NCBI GenBank assembly: GCA_041660965.1
Contig: JBAZVH010000001.1
Coordinates: 423,016 to 487,015 of the forward strand
DNA: 64,000 nucleotides
Direction of reading: 5' to 3'
From: Candidatus Gracilibacteria bacterium
Lineage (GTDB): Bacteria; Patescibacteriota; Gracilibacteria; BD1-5; JAGOOR01
The notes beneath the pieces were generated by a model that saw nothing but the letters and a program-made list of their open reading frames with translations, had not been told where the DNA came from and did not search any database. Made by a program: the position numbers and the translations under genes. The number at the start of each line of letters is the position of its first letter. Positions within the stretch are counted from its first letter, which is position 1. Shown here one piece after another: positions 19,114 through 32,327 of this stretch.

Positions 19114-22100
19114 CTAATACGGCAGTGCTGTCAGAATATCGGGTCTCTTCTCTGACAAACTACCCGTGACATGGAGCGTGCAAAGATCCAATGCTCACGA
19201 GTTCCCCATGGGCTCAATACGGAATCGCTCGAGATCTTGGGCTGCGGCATCTTGCCAGTTTTTTGGGGCAATACACTCGCGTATAGTTGGCCCCTGCGCA
19301 CAGTATCCTTTTGGAATATTTGGCTCTGTAGTACCTGTGCCATCGATGGCTTTTAATACTCCACCTTCGATCTTCAGTGATCCTCCGCGAGTATTATAGG
19401 TCAGGAGTCGTCCATTGATCACGAGACGACGAAGACCGGAAGACGCAGCCGTAAGATCAGTTTTATCTGAGATCCAGTTTTTTGCTCCTCCGCCGACTCC
19501 ATTCATCAGAGCTCCATCAGCTATCAGAGTTGCATCGATTTTTGTCACAGACGGATCGACATAGATATTGCCTCCTTGTCATCCACTATCTTTTTGCGCG
19601 ATGATAACGAGAGATGATGATGACGTTGAATATTTTATATTATCATCTATCTGAATATCAGCACCCACGACATAGACGACAATAGGTTTGGTGACAGACG
19701 CACTTTCGGCTTGTTTGAGGGTGAGTAACTTGTTTGTTCAGTTGACCTCGAAATAGTAATACCCTTGCGTATTATGTACAGTGAGAGCATCACGACATCA
19801 TCCCGATGTGAGCGGTTTAATATATGCACCATCACTTGTTATATCTGAGAGAGATAGTGACGCACCATCGCCCAGCAGTGTCGCACAATACTTGCTCGTA
19901 ATATAGGTCTTGATATTGCTCGCCAATTTCGATTGAAATGATAGTGTTTGTGCTCTACGTGCGGGATCACTCAAGAGATATCCTCGTTTTTCTTTTTCAT
20001 TATTTATCGAATCATCCACTCGTTTGTAGAGTCCATAAATATCTGTCTCCTGCTCATAATTCCTCAGATCGACAGTCGTGGTATCATCTGAGAAACAGGC
20101 AGAAACAGAGGTATCTGGATAGGCGCCTTTTCGGACATTACCAGCATTATCGAGCACACAGTAGTATATTTTTTGCGTTGCTGGGTCAAAGGATGCTGAT
20201 ATGATTTCCTGAGTTTGTTCGGACGATAAAGGTGCGCCTGTGCCTGGGGAAAAGGAAGATTCGTTACAATAATCATCAAATGGATTGATAGTAGCACTCA
20301 TTGGCACGGGTGATGATACTTTTGGAGTACCAGTATGTATACCTGATTTCCCGATTGATTCTGTGAATTTCAATGTCACAGTTTGTGGCCCGACCGTAGG
20401 AGGCACAGTTGTACAATTATGACATATTGGCGGAATTGTGTCGATTTTCAGCTCTGCAACAGATTGATCTGCAGTATTACCTGCTGTGTCGCTCACAGTG
20501 ATTGTGTGCATAGCTGTGACAGCATCGAAGGATTTGAGATACGATCTCGGGGTGGCTAACGCCGGATTACTGATAAAATTCCATGGTTCTTCTGGAAGTG
20601 GCACTTTCCTGACAGCACTCTTGCAGGCACAGATATTAGATGGATTCTTGGTGTCCGGCGATAAGAAGAGAACATTCTCGTTGAAGGTATTTGCACATTC
20701 TATTACTGTTGTGACTGTTTTATTGGTCCACGTATTACTCGTAAAATAAGGAATTCATACACCTGTACTCTCATTATACAGAGTATAATATGAAATAGAT
20801 GAGGTTGGAATTTTATTGTCCCACGTTGACCCCTGTATTTCTTGATATTGCCCTGGTTTTGTTTCTATTTCTATTTTTGCTCAGGAAGTGATTTCGACGA
20901 AACATTCTGAAATATTAGTTGGGATATTTTGTGGCGTTGCGCTAGTACACACCATAGTAATAGGCGTCTCGATATTATTTATCTTAAATAGGAGAGAACG
21001 GGTATAATTTGTACCATCAGGGGTAAGTGATGTATACAAATCTGTCTTGCATTCTTCATAATAAGCTCCTGCACTATCACAACCAATATTATAGTTTGTA
21101 GTAGGAAACTTGGTACAGAGTATATTGTCATCTACGCCGGGGATTTCCATCCTATATGGCTCTCCCGCACATTCTGCTGGAGTACCGATACATATCGTCG
21201 CCGCACATGCTGGGCTAGTGACAAATGTCGTCGCATCGAGTCACACATAGCAGGATATGACCGAGGATGTTCCGTGATAAAACGTATGATACTGTGCAGG
21301 ACCTAGATCTGATATGGATGGTATAATCGTATTTATGGCGAGTGATTCTAAAAATATAGTATCCTTGCGAAGCTCAAATGATTGAGCTCATGTAAGATCA
21401 GTCGTACTCTGACACAGAAAATACAATGTCTTGTCGCCTGCAACATCAAAAACATAATCAGAAACAGGGAGTATAAGAGGACTCTCTGTATCATATACAG
21501 ATATTTTTTCGCATGCAGTGGCTGCAGGCACACACTGATCCAATGCACAACTCCACACGTTACCAATAGGGCAACATGCTGCCTCACTACACGATGATGC
21601 ACTAGGGTCTCATTGACATGTGAGTCATCCTTCGCAGGTATCCTGTTGTCCGAGACAATCAGAGCACAGACATCCTTCATTGATATCACAGACAGTGTCA
21701 TTGTCACATACAACAGTATTGCCACAATTATAAGTGTTCGCAGCTATGTCTGCAACGGTACAACATTGTGGGATGTTAGTGGAATCGGAAACAAAGGTGG
21801 TATTGATTGGGCAGCCAAGTATCTCACAAGTGGTGCCATTCCACGTACTACCAGCTGCACAATCTACAGACATTGAAGCATTCGCAAGGAGATTACTATT
21901 ATGGATTAAGAAGAAATTTCTCGTCTTACTGCTATCATACGGTACCGTGTAGCTGACAGCAGTTCCATCTGTCTGAGTCGATATTGTGATAGTAGTTGGA
22001 TCTGTGCTGCTCGTCGGTGTAGTGACCGCAGTATCTTTCCCAGCAATAAGGTCGGCGGTTGTCCAGGTAAGAGTGGTAATACAGCTACTTTGTCCTGCGG

Positions 22101-25100
22101 GAATAGTACAATTACTTGCGGTGAGTGTCCCTGATGGTCATGCAGTCGTAGAAAAAGTAGCATCTACAGTATAGGCAGTACCCGTAGTATTCATGGCATA
22201 TCCTCGATAATGATAGAGAGTGTTTGGATTGGGAAGTACTATATTTGTAATGATGAAGGGTCCTATTGTTGTGGATCATTCTGCCTGGCAATCAATAGTT
22301 CATACTGCGGGACTTCCATCAGCATTCACTGATGGATTGAGTGATGTGCCCCAGCAGACACCACGACGAAAGAGTGGTGGTGGGACTCAGACAGAGGTCA
22401 CACGAGCTCAGAGCGTTGCAGAGCTAGACGTGATGGCATCATCAGTTGGAGTATCGATGGTTGGAGGTGTATCTCCGAGACAAATACTCCCATTCCATGT
22501 ACTGCCAGATGCACATTCTGCTGTGGCAGTAGCACTCTTGATCTCAACAGCATTGTTATAGAGGAAGAAGTTTCTGAAACCATGCTCAACTAGGTATGTT
22601 GCCGTGCCTGTATTTCCCGTTGCTACCGTGATATTCGTCGGTGTTGTGACAGCAGAGTCCGTGATAGGGTTTATGGTGGTCCAGGTAAGAGTGGTAGTAC
22701 AGCTACTTTGTCCTGCGGGAATAGTACAATTACTCGCAGTGAGTGTCCCTGATGGTCATACGGTTGTAGAAAAAGTAGCATCAGGAGAATATCCTGTACC
22801 GGTAGTATTCGTCGCATATCCTCGATAATGGTACGTGGTACTCGGACTCAATCATGATCGTAGGTGAGAAAATTCTCAAAGTGTTGTCGCTCATTCTGCC
22901 TGACAGGTTGATCCAGCGACTCAGAGTCCAGGATTTGCTGAGAGTCCCCAACACGTTCCACGTTGTGAGATAACTGCTGGAATACCGAGGGAGGTGACTG
23001 TCGCTCACAAAATGGCACTTGTCCCATTTATGGATGTTGCGGTGGGAGAGGTGATAGTGGGAGGTATATTCGCCAAACAAACTACTCCGCTCCATGTACT
23101 GCCAGATGCACATTCTGCTGTGGCAGTAGCACTCTTGATCTCAACAGCATTGTTATAGAGGAAGAAGTTTCTGAAACCATGCTCAACTAGGTATGTTGCC
23201 GTGCCTGTATTTCCCGTTGCTACCGTGATATTCGTCGGTGTTGTGACAGCAGAGTCCGTGATAGGGTTTATGGTGGTCCAGGTAAGAGTGGTAGTACAGC
23301 TACTTTGTCCTGCGGGAATAGTACAATTACTCGCAGTGAGTGTCCCTGATGGTCATACGGTTGTAGAAAAAGTAGCATCAGGAGAATATCCTGTACCGGT
23401 AGTATTCGTCGCATATCCTCGATAATGGTACGTGGTACTCGGACTCAATCATGATCGTAGGTGAGAAAATTCTCAAAGTGTTGTCGCTCATTCTGCCTGA
23501 CAGGTTGATCCAGCGACTCAGAGTCCAGGATTTGCTGAGAGTCCCCAACACGTTCCACGTTGTGAGATAACTGCTGGAATACCGAGGGAGGTGACTGTCG
23601 CTCACAAAATGGCACTTGTCCCATTTATGGATGTTGCGGTGGGAGAGGTGATAGTGGGAGGTGTGCCAACGCAAACTCCTGCCACATAAGAGTATCCTGG
23701 AGCACAAACCCAATCACATTGTGTCAGGGCATTACAAGTAGCTACGAGTGATGTGGTTGCATTATTGAGAGTCGGTGATGGACCGTCACTACATGGAATA
23801 CTATTATTTGCTGGAGCTGTAGCGTCACAGGTATTAGTCAGACAGGACCCCCTATTCGCAGGATCTGGTCTTTGACCACCAGAACAAGGCAGCTTGCAGA
23901 GCACATCAGCTCTCCCTGAATCTCCATGGCATACCCATAAAAATTGTGTTGCATCAAATCATGGAACAGGGATGGTAAGGGGTATGCTCGTATAGTCACA
24001 TAGATCCATCACTGCTCCACAGTCCCCATCCTTTGGTTTTGGTTTACTACACAACGGATTTGTCACATCCAATCCTCCATTGCCCTCACAAGCCCAATAA
24101 TAATTATCGGCATCTTGGAAGGCGGATCCTGCTCGGAGTGTTCATTGAAGACACGTATTTTCTACCACAGGAGCCGACCATGGACATGCTGGTATATCAG
24201 AACTACAAAATGCATCAGTTCATCCAAGCTCTGGAAGTGTCCCAGGACAAATCCACAGATATTGTTGGGCAGTATCCACACGATCCTCGGCACTTGCATT
24301 TGAGATACATGTCATATGTGAAGCTCCACATACACCATTTGTTGGCAATTCTCCACAGAGAACATCATCCCCTGGAGGGGTCCCATCAGTTCCTCGACAC
24401 CACCAGTTGGTGATGATGCCTGGGATAGGAATATATATTCAGCTGTTACACATAGCACCGCATATACCATTTTGACCTTCCCATCCACCTCATCCTGGGC
24501 ACCAATTAGGAGGATTTGGCATCAGACATTCATCTTGACAGTTATTATTCGGACGAGTGGCATCGCAAGAATGTGAAATAGCTGTAGCACATTTGAGCTC
24601 ATGATTGCAGCTTACTGGGTTCGCCGCTGTCCCCTCTTCTCCGTGCACTTCAGCTCCAAATGTATCGGTACAGAGCCGACGATTATAGCATCGTGGCTGT
24701 CTTGGTGTGCTACATATACTTTCTTCTTTTCCTATCAGAATCCCTTGTCCGTCAGCGGCATTCTGCTTATTGGCTATTGACTGGGTACAACAAAATTCAT
24801 TCTCCTGGAGCACTCGACCATCACATAATTTATCGAGAGAGCATGCTACGACGCTCGCTCCAGACCTACATTCCCATGTGTATGCGGCCTGAGTTGGTGT
24901 TGTATTTTGAGGATCTCCTGTATTACACTGATATCTGAGATTGCCACAGATTGCTGGAGTATCTCCTGGAGGTTGTACGGTAGTCGAAGGAGGAGTTTCA
25001 GAACAAGGAACCCCATTCGGATCATATTGAAAGTTTCCACAGTGCCACGAACCTTCAGGCCATCAAAACGGATAATACGCAATGCCAGGGTTGCACATCC

Positions 25101-25959
25101 CGATGGTGACTCCACACGCTGGAAGAGTAGATGTGTCCGGAGGTGATGATGTATTAGGTGGTTCAGAAGTAGATGGTGGCCATGTGGTATCAGGTGGTGA
25201 TCAAGTAGTATCAGGAGGATTGAAAGTGTCTAGAGGTGGTGAAGTATTTGGAGGGTAAGATGTGTCAGGTGGTGATCAAGTGTCTGGAGGAAACCATGTG
25301 GTGTCCGGAGGGTATGATGTGTCCGGAGGAGTAGTAACATCAGGAGGAAACCATGTGGTGTCAGGTGGTGATCAAGTAGTATCAGGAGGATATGAAGTAT
25401 CAGGTGGTGTTCCTAATTCGCAATTCATACCACTATACCCTGGACCACACAAGCATACATATGTATTGAGATTATCTATACATATGCCACCCTGTTGGCA
25501 GGGGCTACTGGCACAATAGCTATATCCAGAATCTCCTGGGAAAAGCGAACATTTTTTAGTATCTGCATTGTCACTCCCATAACAAAACCAATCATTCCCA
25601 GAAATGAACCACAATAGAGAATTATTGGCACATTCACCTATCGTTACACCACATTCTGCAGTCACAACAGGGGTATTATCTGGGCAGTATACCATAGAAT
25701 CATTCGCATAGTACGTGGTATATCCTGGAATTGGGGAATACGCTGATACATTTGCACACCTCCATGTCCCATAATATTCATCCAAATATCATTCTACTGA
25801 AGATTCTCCTTCGCCAGAACATGTACCAAAAATAGGTCCACACGTAGCAAGAGGAGTTACTGTTTGCGAAAAAGCAGAAAAAGCCGTATTCACCCACAAT
25901 ACCGACAGAATCGTCGGTAAAAAGAGAGCAATAAAAATACGTCGAATAATAAAGTGCAT
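19114..25959 (-). CDS. Giant secreted modular protein 2 (EGF-like, proline-rich linker, Ig repeats)
   Basis: 2281 residues, ATG to TAG; I walked the frame through the gaps and saw no TAA or TAG. Signal peptide MHFIIRRIFIALFLPTILS (1-30), Cys-rich region, an EGF-like domain at about 149-181 (SSPCQQGGICIDNLNTYVC, then GYSGMNCE), a PPDT-repeat linker (185-277), a long Cys-rich part (280-720) with many CxxC-like spacings, Ig/FN-like units including a 597-bp tandem duplication, more Cys-rich sequence, and the C-terminal module: GYYYF, SLVIIAQKDSGGQGGNIY, ATLIADGALMNG, INGRLLTYNTRGGSL, QDLERFR, CTLHVTG, RPDILT. A start five codons upstream (MCTYS) is possible. Likely surface displayed and disulfide rich. 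Confidence 0.88.
22504..23697 (-). repeat. Tandem duplication, two 597-bp units in giant protein 2
   Basis: 22504-23100 and 23101-23697 repeat with a 597-bp period. The stretches 22604-22828 and 23201-23425 are identical, and identity extends to about 23071/23668. The unit is the same Ig/FN-like module as in giant protein 1. Confidence 0.9.
25130..25407 (-). repeat. PPDT-type short repeat linker
   Basis: On the coding strand, units such as PPDTSY, PPDTTWF and PPDTTG follow each other in about 15 copies. The UGA-coded Gly recurs at the same place in several units. DNA units of 18-24 bp (caggaggat, caggtggtgatc) recur accordingly. Confidence 0.85.
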
Positions 25960-26146
25960 ACTATATGTACACAACTATATTGAGAAACGGGCTTTTTGGC
26001 AAGCTCTTCGGAGAGAAAATTTTACAAAAATGAAAGAAAATCTTGCTTTCTCTGGTATTTCTGTTTCTCTACATTTTCTCTCATCAGGTTCTCTGATTCT
26101 CTGGTTTATCTGGTTATCTCGTAATCTGGTTCTCTTTTGTCCTTTC

Positions 26147-29100
26147 CTAGAAATTCACTTTCGTCAGAATATCTGGACGATTCATCGCCATCACACCAGT
26201 CACATGGAGCGTACACTGCGTCATATCTTCTGGCACTCGACTCACCACACGGAATCGCTCGAGGTCTTGGAGGGCAGCTATTTCAAGCTCGGTAAGGGCT
26301 GGGTCTGCAACCAGTGGCGGTCCAGCAAGAGTACAGGTAGCAGATGTGCCTGTCTTGGTAGCACATATCTCACTATTTGCCTGCCTGAGTAACTCTCCAT
26401 CTACTCTCAATGATCCCCCTCGAGTATTGTAGGTCAGGAGTCGTCCATTGATCGTGAGAGGATTTTTGAGGACTCCGGCACTATCCTCAAACCAGATTTT
26501 TGGAGTGATGATATTGCTAGCCAGTGTACCATTCATCAGAGCTCCATCAGCGATGATAGTGGCATCGATACCCGTCACATCAGGATGGATATAGATATTT
26601 CCTCCATTCCCTGCACTGTCTTTTTGTGCGATAAAGACGAGAGAAGATTCTCGAGAGAAGTAATGGATATCTCCTCTGAGGTAGATATCGGCTCCGACAA
26701 CAAGGACGACTTTTGAACCAGTAAGACGAGGCACTCATGCGAAGCTGACAACTCTGTTATTATCACTTCACTCGAAGTAGTAGTAACCATTGTTATTTCG
26801 CGTTTGTGCACCTTTATTCTTTGCTGCGTGCTGGAGTTCGGGAGTTGCTATGGTGATTTGTTCACCGAGATCGACAGTCATATTCGCAAACCCTGAATTA
26901 TCCACACCACCAATCGTTGGATCGTACTGCTCTTTCACATAGGTCTGAATATTTTGTGCCAGATTGGTACGGAAGTCGCTTGACGGAGCTACTTTGGTGG
27001 AATCCGTGAGTTCGTAGCCATAGATTGGTGTGCCGATACGAGTGATGAGTAGATCCTGATAATAGCTCGGACTTACTTCATCGAGATTTGGAACTGTTTG
27101 TTGGCTGCCATCTGAGAAACATCCGATAAGAGTATCAGGGTCAAAAGGATAGGTTCCAATAAGTTCATTTCCAGCATTATCCTGGACACAGTAGACGATT
27201 TTTTGGGCGGTGGGATTATAGTTTATTTTCCCCGAAACAATTGGTCCAACTCCTGCGCCTATTGCTGGGAATGGAGCATAAAAAACTGGCAATGGAATAT
27301 TTGGAGAGTGGCTTGTCGAAGTCCCTATTACATTACAGTTTGTATCAAAGATAGTACTAATGACGGCATCTTGGAGTACCACTGCCGTGCGAATACCACT
27401 TCACCAAAGACCAGATCCGCTCGTATTATCCGTTGCGCTCAATGTCACATCGAATGTACCATTATTTTTGTCCACCTCTGTCCCTGTTACACTCGGATAG
27501 ATAGTATCCACTCCGAGGTTGATACTGACTTTACTCTTATCTGTATCATTATTCCCCGCATTGTCATAGATAAAGAACTGCTGGTTTTGAAGTGTTTCAT
27601 TTCTGATAACGCGTTGGTAGGTGACGATATCCCTGAGCGGATTGGTCAGCCCCCAATCTGTCTGATCTGCTGCAGCATTGATATCCGCTTTGACGAGCCA
27701 TGCACAGGTACAATTATCATTATTTTCTACGAGTTCATTGTTACAGGTAATAGTGGCAGTGATTGGTTTATTGAGCCATTTCCCATCAGTGGAAGTCAGA
27801 GTTTTACCATCAGCAGCAGAGACATTGTCGCCCCCTCCTGTCGCGCTAATGGATGCTAGAGGAGCATCGATATCGCGTGGTATCGGTTCATAGACGGTAT
27901 GGTATTGGTTTGCTCCATCCTTGTAGGCCAATTCCTTTCCAGTTGGCAGAGAGACGATACAACGAAGAGTGTTATCGCCCGTTGTCTGTGGAGTAGCAGA
28001 TTCACAGGTCATTTCTTTTACCACATCAGCACCATCCACACGGAATGTGACATTTTTCGTAAATGGTCCGGCGCCCAAGCTATTATATAGTTTTCCCTCT
28101 GTTGTCAGGATACACTCTGCATACGTATTACTCTCCGGATCACAGCCGATTTTATAGTTAATATCTGCTTCTATCGTGCAGAAGAGAAGTGGGTTTGCTG
28201 GCTCGATTTTATAAGCACTTGGCATATCACATCCCGATCCTCCACAACCAGTTTTTTGACACATCGAATTCGTACTATATCCATCTCCGACTCGGACCGC
28301 ACACACTGTGGTTGTCGTTAACCCTTCTTGGAATGAATGCGCATTTTGAGCAGAAGCAAATCGTCCGAGATTCCCCGGAAGAACGCCGAGATAGGATAGC
28401 TCGAGAACGTCCTCACTATTATACTGGAGGAGAAATGGTGTAAGCGGGCTCACAACTTCTGGATCTCACTTTCGAGCATAACAGCTCACTGTCGCATTAA
28501 ATGGAACTAGATCATTCCATTTTTCATATCCTATGGTATTTTCATAACTATTTGCGATTTGATCACATCATTGTACTTCGTCGCCTGCTGTTGCAACACG
28601 CACGTTGATCATTTTAGTACAAGCATTGGCTGTAGCATAATTATCCCCACTGTAGAGACATTCGACGGTATATGGAGTAGAACTCGCTGGTAAAGTAGTC
28701 GGGTAAAGAACTCTCGTTCCCCTGAGATAAGACTCACTCGTGACAGTAGTAAATGCTGGAGTACCCGCATTTGAAATCCTATATTTGAAAGAAGTCCCTA
28801 GATCGGCCGTACAATTAATATATGGCTGGTCCACATTTGCTTTCAATTCGCTTGGGGCTTCTGTAGTTATATTTCCTGCACACGTCATCGTACAGGCGAT
28901 ACCATTCCATGTTTGTCATGCAGCACACCCTACAGTATGTGCAAGTGCAGCGGATGCTGGTGAAGTACCAAATGTTGGACCTTTACGATTTGATTGTTTT
29001 GTGGTGATACTATAGGGCGTCTCACTTGGAGCAAGATTTGTGGTGATACTATACGCACCCCCCGTACATAGGACGCTGGGAGTCAGAGCATTGACGCCAT

Positions 29101-32100
29101 TATAGAGTGTTACGAGTGTATTATTGAGACAGCTCCCCGTAAATGTCGGCGTCGTATCCGTCTCAGCTGAGGCCGTTGCCGGAGCACCCGATGGAGTAGT
29201 ACATTGTGTAAATGTCGTCACTCCTGTTACAATACCGAGATTTTGCGCAGTACAGGCAAAATTTGCATTTCCTGTGAGTGTATTTCCAGATGCATTCACA
29301 GAAGTATCAAGAAACGACATCGGAATAGGATAGGTAACTATCTGATTATTGATGATAGGAATATGTATTATAGCATCACCCCGTACTTGCAATGACCCAA
29401 CAGTTGCAGAAATTCCCGTATTTGACGAAATATCCGACAATACAATGACATCATCACTCGAATCAGGTCGGTCCTTTAGCGCATCATCCAGACACAAGAC
29501 GTCGCTCTTCCAGTTATTTGGCTCGTTCCAGTTCGTAGGATCAGCAAGATAGGTGCCACAGAAGTACATCGTATTCTGAGTAGCAGGACAAGAAGCATTA
29601 CGGACTTCCCAGCTCTCAGTAGAATACGTATCAAGCCATGAAATAATAGTTGGCGAGAGCGATTCTCGAGCGAGACAGTTATTTGAAAATGCTACAGGGT
29701 CTTCTCCAGTAAGTTCAGTAAGGGTTGTGAGACTACTATGAAATGATGAAATAAGATTATCTCTCAATTCTATCCCCACCAGTCAGGATAATCCGGTAGA
29801 ATTAAAGGAGGTGAGTGAGTTGTTATTGAGATATAAGAGTGCAAGATTTGTGAGTCCAATTCCCGAGAAGGAAGTGAGTAAGTTGCGCTCAATGTGTAAG
29901 AATATGAGATCTGAGAGTCCAGTCCCCGAGAAGGAAGTGAGTAAGTTGTCATTGAGATATAATTGCCCGAGATTTGTGAATCCAGTACCATCGAAGGAAG
30001 GGAGTTGATTATCAGAGAGCCACAGACTTGTAAGATGTGTGAGTCCAGTACCATCGAAAGAGGTAAGTAGGTTGTTATCGAGATCTAAGGATAGGAGATT
30101 TGTGAGTCCAGTACCATCGAAGGAAGGGAGTTGATTATTTTCCAATTGCAAATCTATAAGATTTGTGAATCCAGTACCATCGAAAGAGGTAAGTAGGTTG
30201 TTATTGAGATACAAACTAATAAGATTTGAGAGTCCAGTGGCAGAGAAAGAGGTAAGCTGATTATTATCGAGATTCAAACTTGTGAGATACGGTAGCCCTG
30301 TGATAGAAACTGCATGAGTTCCTTGAAGATTATTGGCATATAAACTCAACACAGTAACATGGCCATCAACACAGGTAACGCCAAACCAACTACAGAAATC
30401 AGCAGTTGTGTTCCATCCTGTTTTATTTGTCCAGTTGGCTCCATCAGTAGCGGTATAAATACTCATAAGGGCTGCTCTTTCGGCTGTTCTTTGAATACAG
30501 TCTGCGCTGCCATCGAGTCCTCCATCCGTGAGAGTCCAATTATTCGGTGCGATATCGAGCGTATTTCGTGCTGCACCAGCAAGGCAGTATTTCGAATTTC
30601 CTCCATGAAATGAGATATTGGGTTTCACGGTTTGTGCTGACCAGCCAGATAATAGATTATCATAATTGATGATAGAAAGTGTGCTCTCGGAGAACATACC
30701 TGACATATCCGTGACATTGCTGACGTTCCAAGAGCCGATGGGTTGATCAAAGGCGGTGGTGTCAGCAAACATATAACTCATACCAGTCACATTGCTGGTA
30801 TCCCAGGTACTGAGGGGTTGATTGAAGGAGGAGGTATATCTAAACATTGAACTCATATCCGTGACATTGCTGGTGTCCCAGGTACTGAGGGGTTGATTGA
30901 AGGAGGAGGCATCCTGAAACATATAATTCATATCCGTGACAGTACTCGTGTCCCATGTTCCGATGGGTTGATCGAAGGCGGTGGCGGTGTAGAACATCTT
31001 TTCCATATTCATGACGGCACTGGTATCCCATGTTCCGATGGGTTGATTGAAGGCGGTAGCAGATTGGAACATATAGGACATACTGAGGACAGCGCTCGTG
31101 TTCCAATTCTTGATAGTGTCTAATCCGCCATTATTGAAAGCGGAGGCGGAGTAGAACATGGATGACATATTCGTGACAGCGCTGGTGTCCCAGGTACTGA
31201 GGGGTTGATTGAAAGAGGTGGCACCATAGAACATACCTGACATAGTCGTGACAGCGCTCGTGTTCCAATTCTTGATAGTGTCTAATCCGCCATTATTGAA
31301 AGCGGAGGCGGAAAGAAACATGCTAGACATATCTGTTACCGAGCTCATATTCCATCATCCGATATCTTGATTAAAGGCGAGGGCATTACTAAACATACCA
31401 GACATATTCGTCACAGAGCTGGTGTTCCAAGATCCAATATCTCAGTTAAAGGCAGTGGTCCAGCCAAACATATTTCACATAGCCGTCACAGAGCTGGTGT
31501 TCCAAGATCCAATATCTCAGTTAAAGGCGGAGGCAGAAAGAAACATGGAATTCATATTTGTTACAGAGCTCGTATTCCACGATCCAATATCTCAGTTAAA
31601 GGCGGAGGCACCTTGAAACATAGCAGACATATCTGTTATAGAGCTGGTGTCCCATCATCCAATATCTTGATTAAAGGAGTAGGCACCATTAAACATAGAA
31701 TTCATATTTGTTACACCTGCAAGATTTGGAGTATCTGAGGCAGCTCTCGTATAATTATTACACCCACGAAATGCAGATGCCATAGAGGTCCATGAATTGT
31801 CTCCCCACTGATCTACTCAGAGAAATTTTGATTTATCTCCAGTATTATTAAAGTATATTCTTGGAAATGTTCCCCTGATACGGATTTTTTGACTTACTTG
31901 AGGAGAACCATAGTCGTGAAGAATGGAAAAATATGTCGAAGGAGTAGTAGCATTGTAGGTTTCATCAAAGACGCCATCATTATTCCAGTCTATCTCAAAA
32001 TTATAGGCAGTCGATGAAACAAGTGGGATTTTAAATGAATTCGCATTGGTGGGGGTCGTGTTCGTTGCGGTTCCGGTTGACGGAGAATTATTCGTCTTCA

Positions 32101-32212
32101 CTGTGAACACAAAGTCAGTGTTATTGATAGCATCTGCACCGGCAAATGGCACTATGCTCAATGTCAATACAACAAACAAGAGTGCTCATGCACGAGAAAA
32201 CAATGATTTCAT
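26147..32212 (-). CDS. Giant secreted modular protein 3 (DUF285 array, LRRs)
   Basis: 2021 residues, ATG to TAG. Signal peptide MKSLFSRAGALLFVVLTLS (1-27). Residues about 155-525 are an array of BspA/DUF285 repeats (pattern TSSVTNMSxMFxxAxAFNxxIGxW). A cap with FCSWFGVTC precedes about ten LRRs (600-830, TGLTNLxxLxLxNNxLTSFDG). Then come Ig-like and Cys-containing regions (830-1750) with VYCVQDNAGNELIG-type motifs, and the shared C-terminal module: GYYYFE, SLVFIAQKDSAGNGGNIY, ATIIADGALMNG, INGRLLTYNTRGGSL, QDLERFR, CTLHVTG, RPDILT. UGA glycines are frequent. DUF285/LRR proteins usually mediate attachment; the role here is inferred. Confidence 0.9.
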
Positions 32213-32327
32213 ACAAAAAAATTATAATTACTCCCATAAGCATATAGGGTTTTCGGAGAAAATGCAACTGTTTTAGCTGTATTTTTTCTCTTCTTAGAGC
32301 GGAGTACAGGATAAAATATATTGACTT

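Noticed and set aside
14047..32212. Many short ORFs or frameshifted pseudogenes under the standard code
   Set aside because: All fragments lie in one frame per protein and are separated only by TGA; read as Gly they give single proteins with signal peptides and conserved ends.
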